Source of the DNA: Massilia atriviolacea
Lineage (GTDB): Bacteria > Pseudomonadota > Gammaproteobacteria > Burkholderiales > Burkholderiaceae_D
Reading direction: 5' to 3'
NCBI RefSeq assembly: GCF_003953935.1
Contig: NZ_RXLQ01000011.1
Coordinates: 215,024 to 252,323 of the forward strand
Length of the DNA stretch: 37,300 nucleotides
This document shows positions 1 through 8,724 of the stretch, piece after piece (within the stretch, counting starts at the first letter, position 1; each line of letters begins with the position of its first letter). The notes beneath the pieces were generated by a model. That model did no database searches. It had not been told where the DNA came from and saw only the letters and a program-made list of their open reading frames with translations. The position numbers and the translations under genes are program-made.

Positions 1-546
1 GAACACCTTGACCGCGGGCCGCTTGCCGTAGCGCGCGCCCAGGGCCGCGATATCGGCGCTGAACGCGGCGGACGCCGCGCGCGCGCTCGCTTCGGTGCCG
101 AGCAGCCGGCCGAGACGCAGGATGCTGTCGGCCACCTGGCTCATGCGCGCCGGTTCGCTGTAGAACATCGGAATGCCGAGCTGGCGCAACTGCTCCAGCT
201 GGCGCGCCGTGTTGCCGCTCTGCCAGACCACCAGCAGGTCGGGTTTCAGCGCCAGCACCCGTTCGATGTCGATCTGGCTGTTGTCGCCGACCAGCGGGAT
301 GGCCTTTGCGGCGGGCGGATAATCGCTGTAGCTCATCGCCCCGACGATGCGCGCGCCGCCGCCGGCCGCGAACAGCAGCTCGGTGACGTGCGGCGCCATC
401 GAGACGACGCGCTGCGCCGGCCGCGCCAGCGCCACGCGCCGCCCGGCGTCGTCCACCACCGTCACCGGGGCGGCGCCGGCAAGGCCGGACCACACAGTCA
501 GCGCGGCCAGCGCGGCCAGCGCGGCCCGGGCGAGGCGAAGGCGCAT
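1..546 (-). CDS. btuF: BtuF-like periplasmic cobalamin/siderophore-binding protein (partial, C-terminus off the left edge)
   Basis: 182 codons are open on the minus strand from an ATG at 546 to the window edge, so the C-terminus is missing. The protein starts with a signal peptide (MRLRLARAALAALAAL, then an Ala-rich cleavage region ending near GAAP). It continues as the N-terminal lobe of a class III (PF01497) substrate-binding protein, with VTVVDDAGRRVAL, then RVVSMAPHVTELLFAAG, then a GDNSQIDIERVLALKPDLLVV segment typical of BtuF/FhuD-like proteins. The start codon overlaps the stop of the upstream TonB receptor (TGATG), so the two are probably translationally coupled and share the cobalamin riboswitch. 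That context favours vitamin B12 over iron-siderophore as ligand. Expected role: periplasmic delivery of B12 to an ABC importer, whose genes would lie to the left of the window. Confidence 0.85.
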   Translation of the reverse strand, partial: MRLRLARAALAALAALTVWSGLAGAAPVTVVDDAGRRVALARPAQRVVSMAPHVTELLFAAGGGARIVGAMSYSDYPPAAKAIPLVGDNSQIDIERVLALKPDLLVVWQSGNTARQLEQLRQLGIPMFYSEPARMSQVADSILRLGRLLGTEASARAASAAFSADIAALGARYGKRPAVKVF

Positions 547-2531
547 CAGAAGTCGTAGCGCGCCGACACCTTGATCTGGCGCCCGTCGCTCGGATAGATG
601 CCGCTGTTGCAGCCGTAGGCGTTGCTGGTGTAGCGCTTGTCGGCCAGGTTCAGGCCGGCCACCGCGAATTCCCACGCGCCCGTCTGGTACGCATAGCGCG
701 CGTCGACGGTGGTGGCCGACGAGATGCGCACGCCGCAGGTGTTGGCGAAGTCGGCGCCGAAGCGCTGCTTGCCCGCCCACTGGGCGCCGATGTCGGCGCT
801 GTGGCCGTTGCCCGGCACCCAGGCCAGGCGCGCCGAGACCGTGTTCTTCGGCACCAGCACCATCTCGCTGCCGGCATTGCGCCCGTCCGTGAAGCGCGCC
901 CGCACATGCTGCCAGTTGCCGCTCACGCGCCAGTCGCGCGCGATGCTGGCATGGGCTTCGACTTCCACGCCCTTGCGCTGGGTCGGATCGAGGTTGGTGT
1001 TGGCGCCGAAGCCGCCGTTGGCGCTCGGGTCGAAGAAAATCTCGTTGCGCAGCTGGTGGCGGAACAGGCGCGCGCTCGCGCCCAGCGCCGGATTGCCGTA
1101 GACCAGGCCCAGCTCCAGGTCGCGCGAGGTTTGCGGCGCCAGCACGCCGGGCGAGGAACGGTAGCCGTTTTCGTCGACGTTGGCCACGCGGTAGCTGCGC
1201 CCGGCCTTGGCGTACAGGTTCACGGCCTGCATGACGTCGACGCTGCCCTGCACTTCCCAGGCATTCAGGGTCTGTTCGCTGTCGTACGGCGTGGCGAAGG
1301 CGCGGGCATCGGTGGCGTCCTTCTCGAAGCGCTCGCGGCGCGCCCCGGCGGCCACGCGGGCCTGGCGTTCGCCGCCGAACTTGAGTTCATCGCGCACATA
1401 CAGCGCCTTCGACTTTTGCGCGGCGTCGGCGTTCGAATAATCGGAATCGGTCACGCGCGTCCACTTCACCAGGTCGACGCCGGCCACCAGCTCGTTGAGC
1501 ATGCCGCCCATTTGGGCCAGATGGCGCAGGCGCGGCGAGAACTGCGTCTGCACGCTCTCGTAGGTCGACTTCGACGCCACGCGCGCGCCGTCCATGTTGT
1601 AGAAATAGGTCGAACGGGCCGTGCGCTCGCGGCGCGACAGCTCGGCGGCCAGGTCGAACGCGCCGACGCGCTGCTCGGCAAACGCGGTCAGGCGGTCCGA
1701 ATCGAGCGCGCCGATATCGTCCGGCGTATTGGCCTGGCGCGGATTCTCGCCGAACTGGCGCGCGCCCAGGGCGCCCGGCAGCTCGGATTCCTGGCGCGCG
1801 CGCTCGATACGCAGGCCGGCGCGGCCGCCCTGGTAGGCCCACTGGGCGCCGCCGCTGAAGGTATCGAGCTCGAAGCCGTTGTGGTCGCGGTAGTTGTCGG
1901 TGCGGGCGCTGCCGACCGAGGCGTCCAGGGCGAAGCCGTTCCACGACTGGGCCAGGGCGGCGCGCAGGTCGCGCAGGCCGAACTGGCCGGCTTCGGCGCG
2001 CAGCATGCCGCGCCGGCCGTTCGCTGCCGGACGGCGCGTGACGATGTGGATCACGCCGCCGGTGGCGCCTTCGCCGTACAACACGCTGGCGCCGCCGCGG
2101 ATGATGTCGATGCGCTCGACCGTCTCGATGGGAATCGACGACAGGGCCGCATTGCTCAATTCACTCTCGGACATGCGCACGCCGTCGAGCGTGACGACCA
2201 TGTTCTGGCTGCTGTTGGTGCCGAAGCCGCGCAGGTCGAGGCTGAAGTCGGGCGAGCCGTCCAGGCTCTGGCGGCCGTACACGCCGCCGATCTTGCGGAT
2301 GGCCTGGTTGACGTCGGCCGCGCCGGCGCGGCGGATCTCGTCGGCCGTGATGACGGTGGCGCCGATGGGCGCGAGCGCCGGGTCGCTGGCGAAACGGGCG
2401 CCGGTGACGGTTACCTCGGGAAGGGCCTGGGCGGCCAGCGCGGCGCCGGAGGCGAAACACAGGGACAGGGCGGAAACCAGCGCGAGCGGCCTGGCGCAGA
2501 GCGCGCGGCGCGGCGATACAGCAAAAATCAT
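546..2531 (-). CDS. btuB: BtuB-type TonB-dependent outer membrane receptor (vitamin B12)
   Basis: 661-residue outer-membrane receptor. A signal peptide (about residues 1-33, ending SGAALA) is followed by a TonB-box-like PEVTVTGARF. A plug domain comes next (ADEIRRAGAADVNQAIRKIG, LDGVRMSESELS, then VERIDIIRGGASVLYGEGA, the classic plug end). A long beta-barrel ends in a terminal Phe (SARYDF). I chose ATG 2531 because it directly opens the signal peptide; the open frame continues upstream only through the riboswitch leader, which is not protein-like. The gene lies 90-200 bases downstream of a cobalamin riboswitch and overlaps the BtuF-like gene by one base. B12 uptake is therefore the best call. 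A generic siderophore receptor cannot be excluded from the barrel alone. Confidence 0.88.
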   Translation of the reverse strand: MIFAVSPRRALCARPLALVSALSLCFASGAALAAQALPEVTVTGARFASDPALAPIGATVITADEIRRAGAADVNQAIRKIGGVYGRQSLDGSPDFSLDLRGFGTNSSQNMVVTLDGVRMSESELSNAALSSIPIETVERIDIIRGGASVLYGEGATGGVIHIVTRRPAANGRRGMLRAEAGQFGLRDLRAALAQSWNGFALDASVGSARTDNYRDHNGFELDTFSGGAQWAYQGGRAGLRIERARQESELPGALGARQFGENPRQANTPDDIGALDSDRLTAFAEQRVGAFDLAAELSRRERTARSTYFYNMDGARVASKSTYESVQTQFSPRLRHLAQMGGMLNELVAGVDLVKWTRVTDSDYSNADAAQKSKALYVRDELKFGGERQARVAAGARRERFEKDATDARAFATPYDSEQTLNAWEVQGSVDVMQAVNLYAKAGRSYRVANVDENGYRSSPGVLAPQTSRDLELGLVYGNPALGASARLFRHQLRNEIFFDPSANGGFGANTNLDPTQRKGVEVEAHASIARDWRVSGNWQHVRARFTDGRNAGSEMVLVPKNTVSARLAWVPGNGHSADIGAQWAGKQRFGADFANTCGVRISSATTVDARYAYQTGAWEFAVAGLNLADKRYTSNAYGCNSGIYPSDGRQIKVSARYDF

Positions 2532-2624
2532 GATGTCGTCTTCAGAAAAGGAGTCCTGGCCTGCGTCCCCGCAAGCCGGATTGCACGGACCGATGCGCGC
2601 CATGCGGCATTCGGTCCACCTGTC

Positions 2625-2741
2625 TTGGCCGGTATCCGGGCTCGCACGGCGCCGTGGCGCGCATGCAGTACCGTTGCGGGGGCAGCACACCATGTGTTTC
2701 CCGTTTAACTGCCGGCGTGAAGACGCGGGCGGGCACCAAAA
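2625..2741 (-). promoter_or_regulatory. Cobalamin riboswitch
   Basis: Read on the minus strand, the leader contains the conserved cobalamin-aptamer blocks in the right order. GGTGCC lies near 2737-2732, followed by AGTTAAACGGGAA, then the core CTGCCCCCGCAACGGTA (about 2683-2667), a B12-box-like GCCACGG, and the 3' block CCCGGATACCGGCC (about 2640-2627). Downstream, before the receptor start, is a strong hairpin with 7-bp arms GGACCGA (2617-2611) and TCGGTCC (2593-2587), which could be part of the expression platform. Known behaviour of the family: adenosylcobalamin binding shuts down the downstream B12 transport genes. Exact ends are approximate. Confidence 0.9.
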
Positions 2742-2748
2742 CTGCGCC

Positions 2749-2754
2749 ATTATA
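2749..2754 (-). promoter_or_regulatory. Candidate -10 element for the btuB leader
   Basis: A perfect TATAAT lies on the minus strand just upstream of the riboswitch aptamer, so a transcript starting about 7 bases downstream would include the whole riboswitch. No good -35 hexamer is visible 16-18 bases upstream, so the call rests on the -10 and its position. Confidence 0.5.
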
Positions 2755-2885
2755 ATCGGAGTGGCCATCCGGACTGCGCGCCGGCCGGGCTTGTGGCATG
2801 CTGTGCGCCTCGCCGGGCGCCGGCCCCGGTCGGCGCCACCCTCTGTCAATACCCCATCGTCAGCGCCGCAGGCGCAGGAGAATGC

Positions 2886-4961
2886 ATGCAAGCGCGTACC
2901 CGAACCATGGCCCTCAAGGCGCTGCTGCTGGCCGCTGCCGCCATTGCCGGCGCCGAGCTGCTGGCGCAGGCCGACATCACCATCACGCCGATTCCGGAAC
3001 CGGTGACCGAGGTCGATATCGGCTTCGCCCTGGCGTCGGCCAGCGCGGTCGGCGTGCCGAGCGCGCCGGGCGCCTGGGGCGGGCCGCGCAGCGGCAGCGA
3101 AGCGACCCTGTCGGACCGCGTGGTCGACTACCGGATCGAGGCGACGCTCGACCCGGTGGCGCACACGGTCGACGGCCGGCAGACACTCACCTGGCGCAAC
3201 CGCAGCCAGCAGACCGTGCGCAGCGTCTACCTGCACCTGTACATGAACGCCTTCAAGGATGCCGGCAGCACCTACTTCACGGAGCAGCGCGCGGCCGGCT
3301 ACCACGCGCGCGTCAAGCCCGGCGAATGGGGCCACATCGCGCTGCGCAGCGTGACCCAGGGCGGGGCCAGGGTGCCCTGGTCCTTCGTGCAGCCGGACGG
3401 CGGCCCCGCCACCGACCAGACGGTGGTGCGCTTCGACCTGCCGGCCCCGGTGGCGGCGGGCGCCTCCACCAGCATCGACATTGCCTTCCTGACCCAGTTG
3501 CCGCGCGTGGTCGCCAGCACCGGCCATGCCGGCAGTTTTCACCTGGTGGGCCAGTGGTTCCCCAAGATCGGGGTGCTGGAGCTGCCCGGCGAGCGCGGGG
3601 CGACGCGGCCGCGCTGGAACGTGCACGAGTACCACCACGATACCGAGTTCTACGCCGACTTCGGCCGCTTCGACGTCAGGCTCACCGCGCCCAAGGACTA
3701 TACGGTGGGCGCCACCGGCGAACTGCAAGGCCCGCCCGTCGAACGCGGCGCCATGCTGACCCACCACTACGTGCAGGGCGACGTCCACGATTTCGCCTGG
3801 ACCGCCGACAGTCGCAGCGCGCCGCCATTGCGCGGCACCTGGAGCGCGCCGGGCAGCCCGCAGGTACAGCTGTCGGTGCTGTTCCCGCCCGACCGCGCGG
3901 CCAGCGCCGCCCCGGCCCTGAAAGCGGCCACCGACGCGCTGAGCTATTTTTCGAAGACGCTAGGGGCCTATCCGTACAAGACCCTGACCATCGTGGTCCC
4001 GCCGCTCAATGCCGACACCGCGGGCGGCATGGAATACCCGACCTTCATCACCGTCAGCGGGCATGAGAAAGTGGCGCCGAAGACGGCCGACGCCTTCGAG
4101 CTCGACCTGGTCACCATCCATGAGGTGGGGCATGGCTATTTTTACGGCATCCTGGCCTCCAACGAAGTCGAAGAACCGATGCTCGACGAAGGCCTGAACG
4201 AATACTGGAACCAGCGCATGCTGCGCGACACCGGGCGCAAGGCGTATCTCGGCACGCCGCTGCTGGCGGCGCTGGGGATGGCGCCGGGCTTCGAGGGCTT
4301 CGACCTCGCGCGCCACGACGCCGCGCCCGGCGCAGCGGCCGATCCGCTCGGCCAGAACGCCCACATGCGGCCGAAGGGCATCGGCCCGGTGTACGTGCGC
4401 AGCGCCACCATGCTGCGCGACCTGGAGGCGCGCATCGGCAAGGAAGCGACCGGACGCGCCTTCAAGGAATACTACAAGCGCTGGAAGTTCCGCCACCCCA
4501 GCATCGCCGACCTGCGCGAAACGCTGGCGGAAGTGAGCGGCCAGCGCGAGGCCGTGCATGCCGCATTCGCGCAGCAGGTGTACGCCACCGCCAGCGTCGA
4601 CGACCGCATTGCGCGCTTGTCGAGCGAGCCGGATGCGGCGGGCAAGCCCGGCGCCTGGCGCACCAGCGTCACCCTGGAACGGCGCGGCGCGGCGGTTGCG
4701 CAAAGCCTGCTCGTGAAGTTTGCCGACGGCAGCAGCGAGACGGTGGTCTGGGACGACCGGCAGAAGGCGCGCACATTCAGCTGGGTCAGGCCGGCCCGCG
4801 CGCTATCGGCCGAACTCGATCCGCAGCGCCGCCATTACCTGGACGCCAGCAAACTCGATGACAGCCGCACCCTGGACGCGGACGGGCGCGCCGCGCGCCG
4901 CTGGAGCGCCGACCTGGCCGCGTTTTTCAACATCCTCTTTTCCCTGATTGCGACCGTGTGA
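2886..4961 (+). CDS. M1-family (gluzincin) metallopeptidase, exported
   Basis: 691-residue zinc aminopeptidase-like protein. The start at ATG 2886 is preceded by a good ribosome site (CAGGAG, 5-base gap) and opens a signal peptide (MALKALLLAAAAIAGAELLAQA). The M1 N-terminal beta domain covers about residues 60-300. The exopeptidase motif is GGMEYP at 380-385, a variant of GAMEN seen in many bacterial secreted M1 proteins. The zinc site is HEVGH at 412-416 with the third ligand E435 (HExxH-x18-E), so the catalytic set is complete. The C-terminus ends in a short hydrophobic stretch (FFNILFSLIATV), possibly a membrane anchor. The last codon overlaps the start of the following membrane-protein gene, suggesting a two-gene functional unit. 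The substrate is unknown. Confidence 0.87.
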   Translation: MQARTRTMALKALLLAAAAIAGAELLAQADITITPIPEPVTEVDIGFALASASAVGVPSAPGAWGGPRSGSEATLSDRVVDYRIEATLDPVAHTVDGRQTLTWRNRSQQTVRSVYLHLYMNAFKDAGSTYFTEQRAAGYHARVKPGEWGHIALRSVTQGGARVPWSFVQPDGGPATDQTVVRFDLPAPVAAGASTSIDIAFLTQLPRVVASTGHAGSFHLVGQWFPKIGVLELPGERGATRPRWNVHEYHHDTEFYADFGRFDVRLTAPKDYTVGATGELQGPPVERGAMLTHHYVQGDVHDFAWTADSRSAPPLRGTWSAPGSPQVQLSVLFPPDRAASAAPALKAATDALSYFSKTLGAYPYKTLTIVVPPLNADTAGGMEYPTFITVSGHEKVAPKTADAFELDLVTIHEVGHGYFYGILASNEVEEPMLDEGLNEYWNQRMLRDTGRKAYLGTPLLAALGMAPGFEGFDLARHDAAPGAAADPLGQNAHMRPKGIGPVYVRSATMLRDLEARIGKEATGRAFKEYYKRWKFRHPSIADLRETLAEVSGQREAVHAAFAQQVYATASVDDRIARLSSEPDAAGKPGAWRTSVTLERRGAAVAQSLLVKFADGSSETVVWDDRQKARTFSWVRPARALSAELDPQRRHYLDASKLDDSRTLDADGRAARRWSADLAAFFNILFSLIATV

Positions 4962-5833
4962 TGAACCAGACGCCCGCCTTTTCGATGGCTTTCGCGCCGC
5001 GTGCGGCGCTGGCCGCCCTGCAATGGCGCCTGCTGCTGCTGTGGACCTTGTGGATGCTGGCGCCGACCCTGGTCCTGGCGCTGCCGGCCTGGCAGCTGCT
5101 GTCGGCCAACCTCGATCATTCGGTGCATGCGCAAGCGCTGGCGCGCGCGCTCGACATGACCGCCGTCAGCGACCTGCTGGCCGTCCACGAGCGCCAGCAA
5201 ACGACCTTCACCGTGGCCGGTGCGGTGGCGCTGCTTGCCACGCTGCTCATATCGCCCATGCTCTCGGGGATGGCGGCGACGGCGGCGCGCGCGCCGCGGG
5301 CGCCCGGCTTCGCGGCGCTGATGCGCGGCGGCGCCGCTTACTATTGGCCCATGCTGCGCATGCTGGCCCTGGGCGCGCTGCCGCTGGGCGTGGCCTTCAT
5401 GGCCGGTCACGCCGCCATCGGGGCGGCAGCCGCCTATGCCACCACTGCCGCAGCGGCGAGCGAGGCCGCGCTGCCGATGGCGCTCGCGCCGGCGCTCCTT
5501 GTGCTGCTGATGGGACTAGTGGCGGCCTCGCTCGACGCCGGGCGCGCCTTCCTGGCGTCCGACCCGGGCCAACGCTGCGCCTGGTCGGCCTGGCTGTCGG
5601 GCTGCGCGCTGCTGGCGCGGCATCCGCTGGCGGCGCTGGGCAGCTACGCCGGCATCGGCATCGCCGGCCTCGGGCTGGCCGCCCTGCTGTCGCTGGCGCG
5701 CGCCAATACGGCGGGTGTGGATGCAATCGGCTTTGCGGGGGCGCTGCTGCTCGCGCAGGCTGCGGTGGCGACCATCGGCTGGATGCGCAGCGCGCGCCTG
5801 TTCGCGTTGATGGAGCTCGCGCGCGCGGCTTGA
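4961..5833 (+). CDS. Six-helix integral membrane protein coupled to the M1 peptidase
   Basis: 290 residues. The ATG at 4961 overlaps the peptidase stop (TGATG), and an in-frame GTG one codon upstream is less likely. Six hydrophobic helices are visible at roughly residues 24-43, 84-104, 131-150, 172-191, 224-246 and 254-274, with Ala/Leu-rich content and no catalytic motif that I recognise. A periplasmic or cytoplasmic loop of about 40 residues (44-83) separates helices 1 and 2. I do not recognise the family. The coupled arrangement suggests it is the membrane partner or anchor of the M1 peptidase, which is an inference from gene order alone. Confidence 0.8.
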   Translation: MNQTPAFSMAFAPRAALAALQWRLLLLWTLWMLAPTLVLALPAWQLLSANLDHSVHAQALARALDMTAVSDLLAVHERQQTTFTVAGAVALLATLLISPMLSGMAATAARAPRAPGFAALMRGGAAYYWPMLRMLALGALPLGVAFMAGHAAIGAAAAYATTAAAASEAALPMALAPALLVLLMGLVAASLDAGRAFLASDPGQRCAWSAWLSGCALLARHPLAALGSYAGIGIAGLGLAALLSLARANTAGVDAIGFAGALLLAQAAVATIGWMRSARLFALMELARAA

Positions 5834-5889
5834 TAAAGCCCCTGCGCGCCCCTATATTGAATGGATAAGCTACCGTCCGGAGTCCCGCC

Positions 5890-6708
5890 ATGAGTCATCG
5901 CCTGCCCACCTACTTTGTCTCCCACGGCGGTGGTCCGTGGCCGTTCATGAAGGAACAGTACGGCGACACCTACGCCGTGCTGGAAGCGTCGCTGGTCGAT
6001 ATCCGGCGCCAGATCGGCGACGTCAAGCCGGCTGCGGTGCTGGTCATTTCCGGCCACTGGGAAGAAAAGGGGCTGATGCTCTCGTCGAGCGCGCAGCCGC
6101 CCATGATCTACGATTACGGCGGCTTTCCGGCGCATACCTACCAGGTCAAGTACCCCGCGCCCGGTTCGCCGCAACTGGCGCAGCGCGCCGCCGGCCTGCT
6201 CTCTGCCGCCGGCCATGCGGTGTCGCTCGACCCGCAGCGCGGCTACGACCACGGCACGTTTTCGATGCTGTATCCGGTCTATCCGCAGGCCGATGTGCCG
6301 GTGGTGCAGCTATCGCTGCAACACGGCTTCGATCCGCTCACGCACGTGAAGATCGGGCGCGCGCTGGCGCCGCTGCGCGACGAGGGCGTGCTGATTATCG
6401 GCAGCGGCCTGAGCTACCATAACCTGCGCCAGTTCGGCCCCGAAGGCAGGCTGGCGTCGCACCAGTTCGACGACTGGCTGCAGATGGTCCTCAAGCTGCC
6501 GCCGTCGGAACGCACCACGGCGCTGCTGCACTGGGGCCAGGCGCCGTATGCGCGCAACGCCCATCCGCGCGAAGAACACCTGCTGCCGCTGATGGTGGCG
6601 CTGGGCGCGGCCGAATCGGAAGATGCGGCCTGCGTGTACCACGAAGATGCATTTTTCGGCCACCTGGCCGTATCGAGTTTCCGCTTCGGAGAGCCGGTGG
6701 CGCCGTAA
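5890..6708 (+). CDS. DODA-type extradiol ring-cleavage dioxygenase (YgiD/4,5-DOPA dioxygenase family)
   Basis: 272 residues, close to the usual 260-275 of the class III LigB/DODA family. Metal ligands are visible as the early SHGGGP (His12), the SGHWE motif near residue 57, the DHGTF motif near 120 and the HPREEHLLPL block near 225. Family members use Zn or Fe(II) and open catechol-type rings such as DOPA; the natural substrate in bacteria is usually unknown. An AT-poor 56-base gap separates it from the membrane-protein gene, with GGAG-type bases about 9 bases before the ATG. The stop codon sits in the loop of a perfect inverted repeat shared with the convergent expansin gene. Confidence 0.9.
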   Translation: MSHRLPTYFVSHGGGPWPFMKEQYGDTYAVLEASLVDIRRQIGDVKPAAVLVISGHWEEKGLMLSSSAQPPMIYDYGGFPAHTYQVKYPAPGSPQLAQRAAGLLSAAGHAVSLDPQRGYDHGTFSMLYPVYPQADVPVVQLSLQHGFDPLTHVKIGRALAPLRDEGVLIIGSGLSYHNLRQFGPEGRLASHQFDDWLQMVLKLPPSERTTALLHWGQAPYARNAHPREEHLLPLMVALGAAESEDAACVYHEDAFFGHLAVSSFRFGEPVAP

Positions 6709-6718
6709 CGGCGCCACC
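6695..6718. terminator. Perfect inverted repeat spanning a stop codon (candidate bidirectional terminator)
   Basis: An 11-bp stem of CGGTGGCGCCG and its exact complement flanks the three bases TAA, which are the stop codon of the dioxygenase gene. It lies between two convergent genes, where a bidirectional terminator is expected. There is no T-tract on either side, so it is not a textbook intrinsic terminator and may instead protect 3' ends. Confidence 0.5.
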
Positions 6719-6725
6719 GCCCGCG

Positions 6726-7814
<1,089 letters not shown>

Positions 7815-7955
7815 TCGGACTCCATTTCGGTTAACTAATCGGTTTCCGCCAGGGCTGGCGCGGGCAAGCGACGCGTTCGTGAAGCGGGAGTCCGCAAGTC
7901 GGGACCGGCTCGGTGAACCATCAGCCGCTGCTGAAATCGTTTGCACGACCCATGC

Positions 7956-7984
7956 ATTAGGCTTGATAGTTGAACAAAAGTCAA
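7956..7984 (-). promoter_or_regulatory. Candidate sigma-70 promoter of the expansin gene
   Basis: On the minus strand, TTGACT (7984-7979, five of six consensus bases) is followed after 17 bases by CCTAAT (7961-7956, four of six). This implies a leader of about 135 bases before the expansin start. It is overlapped by a near-palindrome (TTGA..TCAA). No hrp-box-like GGAACC element was found upstream of this gene. Confidence 0.4.
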
Positions 7985-7999
7985 TCCGATGCGTTCGGC

Positions 8000-8551
8000 T
8001 CAGCGGTTCTGGAAGTCGTCGAAACGCTCGAGCAGGTCTTCCACGATATCGTCCTGGTCCACTTTTCGACCATCCACCGGGCGAATACCGGGCGTCATGA
8101 AGCTGATCATTTTCTTTTTCCCGATCATGCTGATATTGCCGCCGAAATAGGTCAGGAAAAAGAAGGCTTTCCATCCGCGTCCGGCCTGTTTTACCGGCGC
8201 GTCGGGTTTCAGGTGCAGCACGATGTTGAGAATATCGCCGGGCAGGGTCGGAAAAGGATCGCCAGCCCAGATTTTATCGACCTGGCTGAATGGAACGAAC
8301 AAGCCGTCTTCAAAAGCGACGCCCTCATCGCTGACGGTCAGGGTGGTGCGCTTGCCGTTCATCGTGAAATGAAAATACGCCGCGGCGAACATATACAGCG
8401 CGCAGAAGACCATGACGGCACCGAGCCCGATACTCATCTGCTTGACGAAAGAAAAAACGCCGATGACACCGACTGCGGCGCCCAGCCCGATGGCCCAGTA
8501 GCCAAAAGACTTCGTATCGGTATAGGCAATCGGAGGACGCGACTGATTCAT
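8000..8551 (-). CDS. Two-helix membrane protein with PH-like C-terminal domain, unknown function
   Basis: 183 residues. Start ATG 8551 follows GGAG with a 5-base gap. Two adjacent transmembrane helices occupy about residues 17-35 and 41-61. A soluble domain follows, with beta-rich segments ([21 protein letters not shown], then QVDKIW) resembling the small PH-like membrane proteins of the STM3941/YdbT type. The C-terminus is acidic and helical ([13 protein letters not shown]). GC content is clearly lower than in the neighbours, as for the adjacent effector candidate, which suggests that both belong to an acquired segment. No function can be assigned from sequence. Confidence 0.75.
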   Translation of the reverse strand: MNQSRPPIAYTDTKSFGYWAIGLGAAVGVIGVFSFVKQMSIGLGAVMVFCALYMFAAAYFHFTMNGKRTTLTVSDEGVAFEDGLFVPFSQVDKIWAGDPFPTLPGDILNIVLHLKPDAPVKQAGRGWKAFFFLTYFGGNISMIGKKKMISFMTPGIRPVDGRKVDQDDIVEDLLERFDDFQNR

Positions 8552-8576
8552 ATAAGCTCCATTAAAAATGGCACGA

Positions 8577-8608
8577 AGTATAACAGTTTAATGAATAGCA
8601 AGTATTCA
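8577..8608 (-). promoter_or_regulatory. Candidate -10 and operator-like inverted repeat upstream of the 8000-8551 gene
   Basis: TATACT (minus, 8582-8577) lies about 25 bases before the gene start. Overlapping the expected -35 region is a 6-bp inverted repeat, TGAATA (8592-8597) and TATTCA (8603-8608), separated by 5 bases. The -35 match is weak, so this is a tentative call. Confidence 0.3.
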
Positions 8609-8665
8609 TCGGCATCGCGCCAATAATCGGTCTGTCTTTACATAATCGACGCCGCGGGAATGGAT

Positions 8666-8693
8666 GGAACCGAGGGGCCTCGATTGTCACTTA
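8666..8693 (+). promoter_or_regulatory. hrp box (HrpL-type sigma factor promoter)
   Basis: GGAACC (8666-8671) followed by G and A matches the -35 half of the HrpL consensus (GGAACC-N-A). After a 15-base spacer counted from GGAACC comes TCACTTA (8687-8693) against the consensus CCACNNA, a single mismatch at the first base. The spacing is within the known 15-16 bases. The element ends 31 bases before the ATG of the next gene and has the right orientation. HrpL-type hrp boxes drive type III secretion and effector genes in Pseudomonas syringae, Erwinia, and also Herbaspirillum of this family. Confidence 0.72.
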
Positions 8694-8724
8694 TCGGAAC
8701 AACGACAAAATCCAAGGAAACAAT

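Noticed and set aside
801-2708. 635-codon open frame on the plus strand
   Set aside because: Antisense to the BtuB receptor and its riboswitch leader; low-complexity shadow composition.
7815-7999. hrp box upstream of the expansin gene
   Set aside because: A GGAAACC-like string exists but does not match GGAACC and has no CCAC partner at the right spacing.
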